The position numbers and the translations under genes are program-made. From positions 5,456,001 through 5,520,000 of the forward strand of contig NZ_LN831029.1 in assembly GCF_001457475.1 (NCBI RefSeq): a DNA stretch of 64,000 nucleotides, read 5' to 3'. The stretch is from Achromobacter xylosoxidans (GTDB lineage: Bacteria; Pseudomonadota; Gammaproteobacteria; Burkholderiales; Burkholderiaceae_B). This document shows, in pieces, positions 57,119 through 64,000 of this stretch. The notes beneath the pieces were generated by a model that was not told the origin of the DNA, searched no databases, and worked only from the letters and a program-made list of their open reading frames with translations. Positions within the stretch are counted from its first letter, which is position 1, and every line of letters starts with the position of its first letter.

Positions 57119-58045
57119 ATGGCATCCGTCGACCTGCGTCTGTTGCGCTATTTCCTGGCGGTGGCCGAGGAATCCCACCTGACCAAGGCCGCCGCCCGGC
57201 TCGGTATCCGCCAGCCCCCACTGAGCCAGCAGATCCGCGTGCTGGAACAGGAGCTGGGCGTCACGCTGTTCCACCGGCTGCCGCGCGGCATGGAGCTGAC
57301 CGAAAGCGGCCGCGCCCTGCTGGCCGACGCGCGCAGCATCCTGGCCCTGGTCGACCAGGCGGTCGATGGCGTGCGGCGCGTGTCGCTGGGCGAAAGCGGC
57401 AGGCTGACGGTGGGTTTCACCGGTTCGGCGGCCTTCCATCCCTTCGTGCCGTCGCTGATCCGCCGCTTTCGCGAGAACGCGCCGCAGGTGCGCCTGGTGC
57501 TGGAGGAAAGCAGCACCGGCGAACTGATGGAAGACGTGCGCGACGGCCGCGTCGACGTGGCCTTCATCCGCGGCGCCCATGGCGTCGACCGCGGCGTGGC
57601 GGTCGAGACCGTGCTGGAGGAAAGCATGCTGGCCGCCTTTCCGGCCGACCACCCCATGGTCAAGGGCCGCGCGCGCAAGCGCATCGCCCTGTCGGAACTG
57701 GCCGACGAATCGCTGATCCTGTATCGCCGCCACAACGGCCCGGGACTGTACGACGCCATCATTTCGGCGTGCCGCGCCGCGGGCTTCAGCCCCCGGGTGG
57801 CCCAGGAAGCGCCGCGCATGCTGTCCACCCTCAGCCTGGTGGCGGCCGGCCTGGGCGTGTCGCTGGTGCCGGCCTCGCTGCGCCGGGTCAATATCGAGGG
57901 CGTGGTGTACGTCAACGTCAGCGGCCCGGTGGCGATGCGCGCGCCGCTCACGCTGATCTGGCGCGACGCGCCGCTGACCGGCGCCATCCGCCGCCTGATC
58001 GAGGAAGTGCGGGCGCACCGCGCAGCCGAGGACCCGGCGCGATAG
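57119..58045 (+). CDS. LysR-family transcriptional regulator
   Basis: The 308-residue regulator has an N-terminal winged helix (LRLLRYFLAVAEESHLTKAAARLGIRQPPLSQQIRVLEQ, about 6-44) and a LysR substrate-binding domain (about 92-295). It resembles the BenM/CatM-like group by its RQPPLSQQI helix. It is divergent from the chromate-transporter pair and probably controls it. The ligand is unknown. The ATG at 57119 is close to the candidate operator and has no obvious ribosome binding site. Confidence 0.9.
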   Translation: MASVDLRLLRYFLAVAEESHLTKAAARLGIRQPPLSQQIRVLEQELGVTLFHRLPRGMELTESGRALLADARSILALVDQAVDGVRRVSLGESGRLTVGFTGSAAFHPFVPSLIRRFRENAPQVRLVLEESSTGELMEDVRDGRVDVAFIRGAHGVDRGVAVETVLEESMLAAFPADHPMVKGRARKRIALSELADESLILYRRHNGPGLYDAIISACRAAGFSPRVAQEAPRMLSTLSLVAAGLGVSLVPASLRRVNIEGVVYVNVSGPVAMRAPLTLIWRDAPLTGAIRRLIEEVRAHRAAEDPAR

Positions 58046-58082
58046 CGCTACACTGGCCACCCCCTGTCCCAGCCGCATCCCC

Positions 58083-58886
58083 ATGCCCGCCCCCCATCCC
58101 ATCGGCGTATACGACTCCGGCGTCGGCGGATTGAGCGTGCTGCGCGCCATCCGCGAGGCCCTGCCGCACGAGCACCTGCTGTACGTGGCCGACTCCGCCC
58201 ACGTGCCCTACGGCGAGAAGACGCAGCAATACGTCCAGCAAAGGGCGCTGGCCATCGCCGACTACCTGGTGTCGCGCCGGGCCAAGGCCATGGTGGTGGC
58301 CTGCAACACCGCCACGGCCGCCGCCATCGCCGCCCTCCGCGCCCGCCATCCGGACCTGGCGATCATCGGCGTGGAACCAGCCATCAAGCCGGCCGCGCAC
58401 CTGACGCGCAGCGGCGTGGTGGGCGTCTTCGCCACCACGGGCACGCTGGCCAGCCCCAAGTTCGCCGCCCTGGTGCAGCGCGAGGCGCCGGAGATCCGCA
58501 TCCAGTTCCGCCCCTGCCCCGAATGGGTGCTGCAGGTGGAACGCGGTGAAATCCAAGGCGAGGCCGCCGCCCGCGTCGTGGCCGCGCCGGTGCATGAACT
58601 GCTGACCCAGGGCGCCGACGCGCTGGTGCTGGGCTGCACCCATTTCCCGTTCCTGCATGACGCGATCCAGGCCGCGGCGGGCCCCGCCGTGCCATTGCTG
58701 GAAACCGGCGGGCCGGTGGCGCGGCGCCTGCGGCACCAGTTGCAGGAACGCGGACTGCTGGCGGGCGCGGGCGCCAGCGCGGTGGAACTGGTGACCACCG
58801 GCGACGCCGCCGCGCTGGCCGGCCTGGCCGCGCAACTGCTCGGCCTGCCGGCGACCGCCACGCGGGTGCCGCCCGGCTGGTGCTGA
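58083..58886 (+). CDS. murI: Glutamate racemase
   Basis: MurI makes D-glutamate for peptidoglycan. The 267 residues have IGVYDSGVGGLSVL at the N-terminus, the two catalytic cysteines in VACNTATA (Cys74) and LGCTHFPFL (Cys185), and ADSAHVPYGEK. A TACACT -10-like box lies about 35 bp upstream of the ATG. It appears monocistronic. Confidence 0.95.
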   Translation: MPAPHPIGVYDSGVGGLSVLRAIREALPHEHLLYVADSAHVPYGEKTQQYVQQRALAIADYLVSRRAKAMVVACNTATAAAIAALRARHPDLAIIGVEPAIKPAAHLTRSGVVGVFATTGTLASPKFAALVQREAPEIRIQFRPCPEWVLQVERGEIQGEAAARVVAAPVHELLTQGADALVLGCTHFPFLHDAIQAAAGPAVPLLETGGPVARRLRHQLQERGLLAGAGASAVELVTTGDAAALAGLAAQLLGLPATATRVPPGWC

Positions 58887-59020
58887 CGGGCCGATTCCGT
58901 TTCCTTTGATTGCGCGCATCCCGCCGGCCCCCGTCCGGCGGAATAATTGCGTAAAGTGGAGTTGCCGCGGCGCCGCCATGACGGGGCGGCCGCGGGCTCG
59001 CGGACAACAAGGAGACGTCG

Positions 59021-59446
59021 ATGAAACGCATTCTGATCCCGGTGGACGGCTCGCAGCATGCCGTCCACGCCGTGCGCGCCATGCTCGATGCGCGCAGCTA
59101 TGACCCCGTCGAACGCGTGGAGCTGCTGACCGTGCAGATCCCGCTGCAGGCCGGCAAGATCGGCCGCGGCCTGTCGCAGGCCGATATCGACGCCTATCAC
59201 CAGGAAGAAGGCGAGGCCGCGCTGCGCGACGCCAGCGCCTTGCTGGCGCAAGCCGGCGTGCCGTTCACCCCGCGCATCGAGACCGGCGCGGCGGCCGAGA
59301 CCATCGCCCGCGTCGCCGCCGAGATCGACGCCGACGAAATCTACATGGGCACGCGCGGCATGGGCTCGGTGGCCGCGCTGTTCATGGGCTCGGTCGCCAC
59401 CAAGGTCCTGCACCTGACGGAATTGCCCGTCACCCTGGTCAAGTAA
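59021..59446 (+). CDS. Universal stress protein (UspA family), first of two
   Basis: This 141-residue cytoplasmic Usp domain begins KRILIPVDGSQHAVHAVRAM and ends with the ATP-binding pattern GTRGMGSVAALFMGSVATKVL (G-x2-G-x9-G-S), so it is of the nucleotide-binding class. AAGGAG precedes the ATG. It lies nine bases upstream of a second usp gene. Its role is probably stress survival; it is not more specific. Confidence 0.92.
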   Translation: MKRILIPVDGSQHAVHAVRAMLDARSYDPVERVELLTVQIPLQAGKIGRGLSQADIDAYHQEEGEAALRDASALLAQAGVPFTPRIETGAAAETIARVAAEIDADEIYMGTRGMGSVAALFMGSVATKVLHLTELPVTLVK

Positions 59447-59455
59447 GGAGCCGCC

Positions 59456-59884
59456 ATGCTGAACATCCTCGTCCCCGTGGACGGTTCCGACAATGCCAAC
59501 CGCGCCGTGCTGCACGCGCGCCAGCTGGCCCAGGGCGCGCCCGACGCGCGCATCCACCTGCTCAACATCCAGTCGCCGCCGCAGGGCCGCGCCGGCCTGT
59601 CGCGGCTGGTCACGCAGGACATGATCGACGAGTACTACGTGCGCGAGGGCCAGGAAGCCGCCGATGAAGCGCGCAAGCTGCTCGACGTCACCGGCACCGA
59701 CTACACCAGCCATGTCGAATTCGGCAAACCCGCGATCGAGATCCACGCCTATGCGCAGGAACACCAGTGCGCGCGCATCGTCATGGGCACGCGTGGCCAT
59801 GGCGCGCTGGCCGGCGTGCTGATCGGCTCGGTCGCCAACCAGGTGGTGCAACTGGCCGAGGTGCCGGTGACGCTGGTGCGCTGA
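59456..59884 (+). CDS. Universal stress protein (UspA family), second of two
   Basis: The 142-residue Usp domain begins LNILVPVDGSDNANRAVLHA and ends GTRGHGALAGVLIGSVANQVV with the ATP-binding glycine pattern intact. It is a tandem paralogue of the preceding gene, similar in length and layout but clearly diverged, and the two share an operon. Confidence 0.92.
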   Translation: MLNILVPVDGSDNANRAVLHARQLAQGAPDARIHLLNIQSPPQGRAGLSRLVTQDMIDEYYVREGQEAADEARKLLDVTGTDYTSHVEFGKPAIEIHAYAQEHQCARIVMGTRGHGALAGVLIGSVANQVVQLAEVPVTLVR

Positions 59885-59924
59885 ACCCCGGCGACGGCGC
59901 GAGGCGGCCGGCGCGGCAGGTCCG

Positions 59925-61303
59925 CTAGAGGCCGGTCGGCAACGCCGGCAAGGTCAGCGTCACGCGCAGCCCGCCCAGCGGCGATGGCCCCGCGCTGACC
60001 TCGCCACCATAGGTGCCGGCCAGGTCCCGCACGATGTCCAGGCCCAGGCCGGAACCAGGCCGCTGCTCGTCCATGCGCACGCCACGCTCGAAGATGCGTT
60101 CGCGCTCGTCTTCGGAGATGCCCGGGCCGTCGTCGTCGATCACGATGCTCAGGCGGTCTGGCGCGGTCGCCTGGGCGCCGATGCGGACGCGCCGCGCGGC
60201 CCATTTGCAGGCGTTGTCGAGCAGGTTGCCGACCATTTCCTGCAGGTCCTGCTCCTCGCCGCGAAACTCGAGCCGGTCGGCGAATTCGTCCATCTCCAGT
60301 TGCAGTTCCCGTGCCGCATACAAGCGCTGCATGACGCGCAACAGCGCCTGTAGCGGCGCCCGCAGCGGCGTGCGTCCGCCCGCCGTGCCGGAGGCCGCCG
60401 CGGCGCGCGCGCGCGCCAGGTGGTGGTCGATCTGGCGCTGCGCCATCGCAACCTGTTCACGCACCAGGCGGGCGAAGGCGCCCTCTTCGCGCATCGCCGC
60501 GTTGCCCAGGATGGTCAACGGCGTCTTGACCGCATGCGCCAGGTTGCCGGCCTGGGTCCGCGCCCGTTGCACGATGTCGGCGTTGACCGCCAGGACGCGG
60601 TTGAAATCATCGACCAGCGGCTGGATCTCGCTGGGAAAACGGCCCTCGATGCGCACGCTGTTGCGGCCCTGCTGCGCGGCCAGCTGGCGCCGCAGCCGCC
60701 CCAGCGGCCGCAACCCAACCATCACCTGCACCACCGCTGCCGCCACCAATCCGGCGGCCAGCGCGCCCAGCGACAGCGACAGCATGTGGTCGAAGCGTTC
60801 GATGGGCTCGGCCAGCACCGCGCGATCGGCGGCCACCACCAGGCGCAGCGCGCCGGCGTCGCTGTCTTCGGGCTTGAGCAGGCGCGTCAGCGCGCTCAGG
60901 TCGTGGTTCTCGGGTCCGGCGATGTCATGGAAACCATCGGTGCGGTCAGTGGCGGGCAGGGCCAGCACCTGGTCCCACAACGAGCGCGAACGCGCCACGC
61001 CCGCGGCCACCACGCGGCCGGCGTCGTCGAGACGGTCGATCTGCCAGTACAGGCCGGACAGCGGCTGCTCCAGGCGGGGATCGCTCAAGGGAGAGGCCAC
61101 GGTCGGCCGCCCGTCCGGCGCCACGCTGACCGCCGCCGTCAACTGGTTCATGTGCAGCGCCAGCTCGGCCCGCAACTGTTCGGAAATGTGCTGGCGAAAC
61201 AGGCTGCCCAGTCCCCATCCGGCCAGCACGATGATCGCCGCGATCCAGGCGAGCGTGCCGGCCAGCATGCGCCAGCGCAGCGACCCCGGCGCGCGCGACG
61301 CGG

Positions 61304-61307
<4 letters not shown>
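59925..61307 (-). CDS. Sensor histidine kinase (PhoQ-like)
   Basis: This 460-residue membrane kinase has two membrane helices (about 14-35 and 177-198) flanking a periplasmic sensor of about 140 residues, then HAMP-like sequence, the phosphorylated His258 in NLAHAVKTPLTIL, and an ATPase domain with NLLDNACKWA, DDDGPGI and GSGLGLDIV. The HAVKTPL H-box is of the PhoQ/RstB style. The start overlaps the response-regulator stop by ATGA. The signal is unknown; the neighbours are PepSY proteins. Confidence 0.92.
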
Positions 61308-61965
<658 letters not shown>

Positions 61966-61966
<1 letters not shown>

Positions 61967-62313
61967 CAGTGTCGGTTCCGGAATTGGATGTCGCGCCCCT
62001 TCATGCCCAGCACGGTGCCGTCGCGCGCATCGATCTTCAGCTTGACCAGGCTGCCGCCGGGCTGCAGCAGGCGGATTTCGTAGAGGAAGATGCCGTCATC
62101 CTCCTCGAATTCCACCTTGACCACCTGGCCAGGGAAATCACGCTCGACGATATCCAGCACCGACCGCAACGGCAACACCTTGCCGGCCTGCAGGGCCTGG
62201 CGCGCCTGTTCATGGTCGCTTTCGTCGGCGCGGCCCGCGCCCGGCCCGATGGCCAGCGCCAGGGCCAGCGCGAGGCCGGTCAGCCAGATTGCGATACGTA
62301 GGCGTGCGGTCAT
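61966..62313 (-). CDS. PepSY-domain periplasmic protein, first of two
   Basis: The 115-residue product has a signal peptide (IAIWLTGLALALALAIGPGAGRA, about 7-29) and one PepSY domain (about 40-112: VLPLRSVLDIVERDFPGQVVKVEFEE, FLYEIRLLQPGGSLVKLKID, GTVLGMKG). It is the first gene of the operon with the response regulator and kinase, overlapping the regulator by ATGA. Being periplasmic, it may modulate the kinase sensor domain; that is inference. Confidence 0.82.
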
Positions 62314-62405
62314 GGGAATTCCGTCGGGCGGTCGCGTTCCAGGGTAACCCGGCGCGCGGGGGAAAAACAGGGAGCACAAGCGCCTCATTTATAGCGGGCG
62401 GAACA

Positions 62406-62426
62406 TGAACGGCGGGTGAACGGCGG
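62406..62426. promoter_or_regulatory. Direct repeats likely bound by the response regulator
   Basis: TGAACGGCGG occurs twice (62406-62415 and 62417-62426), 11 bp apart, the spacing used by OmpR/PhoB-family dimers. On the minus strand the repeats overlap the -35 position of a TATAAA -10 (62388-62393). On the plus strand they lie just upstream of the -35 position of an AATAAT -10 (62455-62460). Confidence 0.6.
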
Positions 62427-62510
62427 CTTCAGAACGGGTTCATGCGCCCCGCCGAATAATGACGTCATGGCCGATCCACGGCCCTACCTCGACCTTCAGG
62501 AGAAAACCGC

Positions 62511-62846
62511 ATGAACCCGATCCGCAAGACCCTGTCCGCCCTGGCCATCGGCGCCGCCGCCCTCGCGGGCACCGCCGCGCTGGCGCAGACCGCGCCCCAG
62601 CCCGCTCCGGCGACCCCGGCGCCCGCCGCAACCGCGCCGGTCCAGGCCGCCCCCGCCGCGCAGATCCTGACCGTGCGCCAGGTCTATGACACGCTGACCG
62701 CCGCGGGCTATCGCAACATCACCGAGATCGAACTGGAGCATCACCGCGGCTACGACGTCAAGGCCGACAACCCGCAAGGCCAGCGCGTGAAGCTGCGGGT
62801 GGACGCGCAGACCGGCGCGGTGCTGCGCAGCCGTATCAAGGATTGA
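62511..62846 (+). CDS. PepSY-domain periplasmic protein, second of two
   Basis: The 111-residue protein has a signal peptide (ALAIGAAALAGTAALAQ, to about residue 26), a Pro/Ala-rich linker (27-50) and a single PepSY-type domain (YDTLTAAGYRNITEIELEHH, YDVKADNPQGQRVKLRVD, GAVLRSR). It is divergent from the first PepSY gene and 10 bp upstream of the flavocytochrome gene, so it probably belongs to the latter's transcript. Confidence 0.82.
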   Translation: MNPIRKTLSALAIGAAALAGTAALAQTAPQPAPATPAPAATAPVQAAPAAQILTVRQVYDTLTAAGYRNITEIELEHHRGYDVKADNPQGQRVKLRVDAQTGAVLRSRIKD

Positions 62847-62856
62847 GGCCGACGCC

Positions 62857-64000
62857 ATGAAAACCCGTACCGTCCTGGGACTGTTCCTGCTGGCGCTGAC
62901 CGGCGCCTGGGCCATCGACGCCCTGGTGCTGCAACCGGCGGCCACGGCCGCCTGGCCCTGGGTGCTGCGCCAGCAGGCGCTGTACCTGACAGGCGTCTGG
63001 TCCATCGGCCTGATGTCGCTGATCATGCTGCTGGCCTTGCGCCCTGCCTGGCTGGAAGGTCCGCTGGGCGGCATGGACAAGATCTACCGGCTGCACAAAT
63101 GGGCCGGCATCCTGGCCATCGGCGCCGGCGCCGCGCATTGGCTGGTCAAGCTGGCCAGCACGCCGCTGAAGGCGCTGGTCGGCGCCGAGGGCCGACCGGC
63201 GCGCGACGCGGTGCTGGCCATGCTGGCGGATTCGCGCGGATTGGCCAAGGACCTGGGCGAATGGACGATCTACGCGCTGCTGGCCATGCTGGTCATCACG
63301 CTGTGGCGCCGCTTTCCGTACCATGCCTGGCGCATCGTCCACCGCGCCATGCCGCTGGCCTACCTGATACTGGTGTTCCATACCCTGGCGCTGGCGCCGG
63401 CCTATTACTGGACCGGGCCGACCGGCGCGCTGCTGCTGCCGTTGATGGCGGGCGGCGCCTGGGCCGCGCTGCTGTCGCTGGCCGGCCGCATCGGCGGGGC
63501 CCGGCGCGTGGCGGGCCGGGTGACGGCGCTGACGCAGCGGCCTGGCGACATCCTCGAAGTCACCTGTGAACTCGGTGCGCGCTGGCCCGGCCACGCCGCC
63601 GGCCAGTTCGCCTTCGTCACCTTCGACCGGCGCGAAGGCGCGCACCCGTTCACCATCGCCAGCGCGCCGCATCGCGGACGCCGCGACGTGACGTTCCAGA
63701 TCAAGGCGCTGGGCGACTACACCCAGCGGCTGGCCGCCACGTTGCGCGAGGGCGCGCCCGTGATGGTGGAAGGCCCCTATGGCCGCTTCGAGCGTCCCGC
63801 CGCCGGCCCGCAGGTGTGGGTGGCGGGCGGCATCGGCGTCACGCCTTTCCTGGCCTGGCTGGAGGCCGCGCGCGACGCGTCCGGCCACACGCCGCCCGTC
63901 TGGCTGCACTATTGCGTGCGCGACGGCGCAACCGACCCGTTCGTGGACGTGCTGCGGCAACGCTGCGCCGCGCTGGACAACGTCACGCTCCAGGTACACA
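62857..64000 (+). CDS. Ferric-reductase-like transmembrane flavoprotein (3' end missing)
   Basis: The 381 visible residues have an N-terminal haem-binding-type membrane region of five to six helices (to about 210, including KIYRLHKWAGILAIGAGAAHW with two His and AWRIVHRAMPLAYLILVFHTL with two more). A ferredoxin-reductase domain follows, with the FAD motif HPFTIASAP and the NAD motif VAGGIGVTPFLAWL. This is the NOX/FRE-type layout for passing electrons across the membrane. The window ends inside the NAD-binding domain. It follows a PepSY gene by 10 bp. Confidence 0.88.
   Translation, partial: MKTRTVLGLFLLALTGAWAIDALVLQPAATAAWPWVLRQQALYLTGVWSIGLMSLIMLLALRPAWLEGPLGGMDKIYRLHKWAGILAIGAGAAHWLVKLASTPLKALVGAEGRPARDAVLAMLADSRGLAKDLGEWTIYALLAMLVITLWRRFPYHAWRIVHRAMPLAYLILVFHTLALAPAYYWTGPTGALLLPLMAGGAWAALLSLAGRIGGARRVAGRVTALTQRPGDILEVTCELGARWPGHAAGQFAFVTFDRREGAHPFTIASAPHRGRRDVTFQIKALGDYTQRLAATLREGAPVMVEGPYGRFERPAAGPQVWVAGGIGVTPFLAWLEAARDASGHTPPVWLHYCVRDGATDPFVDVLRQRCAALDNVTLQVH

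Overview
The window is about 68-70% GC, almost fully coding, and uses short TACAAT-like -10 boxes. Its gene orders (miaB-phoH-ybeY-corC-lnt; queA-tgt-yajC-secDF; fdsGBA-fdhD-fdsD) are typical of betaproteobacteria. Protein style and synteny suggest the Alcaligenaceae, most likely Achromobacter or a close relative of Bordetella. That is inference from the sequence alone; no search was run. It looks like ordinary chromosome: no phage, insertion sequence, CRISPR array or replication origin was seen.

Layout. 1-2357: the start of a nitrate ABC transport operon on the minus strand, behind a consensus sigma-54 promoter and a leader shaped like a NasR/NasT-type attenuator, divergent from siroheme synthase cysG. 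2358-6032: cysG, upp and dacB. 6144-9859: a small catabolic cluster of solute-binding protein, flavin reductase and luciferase-like monooxygenase, with a divergent IclR regulator. 10095-16596: queA-tgt, a RelB/ParE-type toxin-antitoxin pair with a perfect 18-bp operator, then yajC-secD-secF. 16766-19792: a HigB/HigA-like pair, a glyoxalase-like protein, AlaX and a PAP2 phosphatase. 19958-25549: miaB-phoH-ybeY-corC-lnt, nearly all joined by ATGA overlaps. 25678-33715: an aldo/keto reductase, six tRNA genes (Ala-Glu-Asp twice), a PAS/LuxR regulator, bioB, two transporters and a peroxiredoxin.

33945-39653: a secreted small protein whose 3' half has unusual codon use, a 170-bp inverted-repeat element, a Tat-exported dienelactone hydrolase and a 1235-residue AsmA-like protein. 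39970-53829: a molybdenum-enzyme block. moaC-moaD-moaE-moaB-moeA converges on moaA-mobA; a ModE/LysR-like regulator is divergent from the NAD-dependent formate dehydrogenase operon fdsGBA-fdhD-fdsD, followed by an oxalate/formate-type MFS transporter. Cofactor synthesis, Mo-enzyme maturation, enzyme, regulator and probable transporter are therefore side by side.

53984-64000: a methyltransferase with a TTG start, a DUF1345 membrane protein, a two-gene chromate transporter with a divergent LysR regulator, murI, two universal stress proteins, and a PhoPQ-like two-component system. The latter is co-transcribed with one PepSY protein and divergent from a second PepSY protein plus a ferric-reductase-like flavocytochrome that runs off the window. 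Two 11-bp-phased direct repeats lie between the two PepSY transcripts.

The most interesting signals are the nitrate leader with its sigma-54 promoter, the PepSY/two-component/flavocytochrome locus, the 34.4-kb inverted repeat, the terminator-like hairpin ahead of queA, and the promoter that overlaps the toxin start at 16766.
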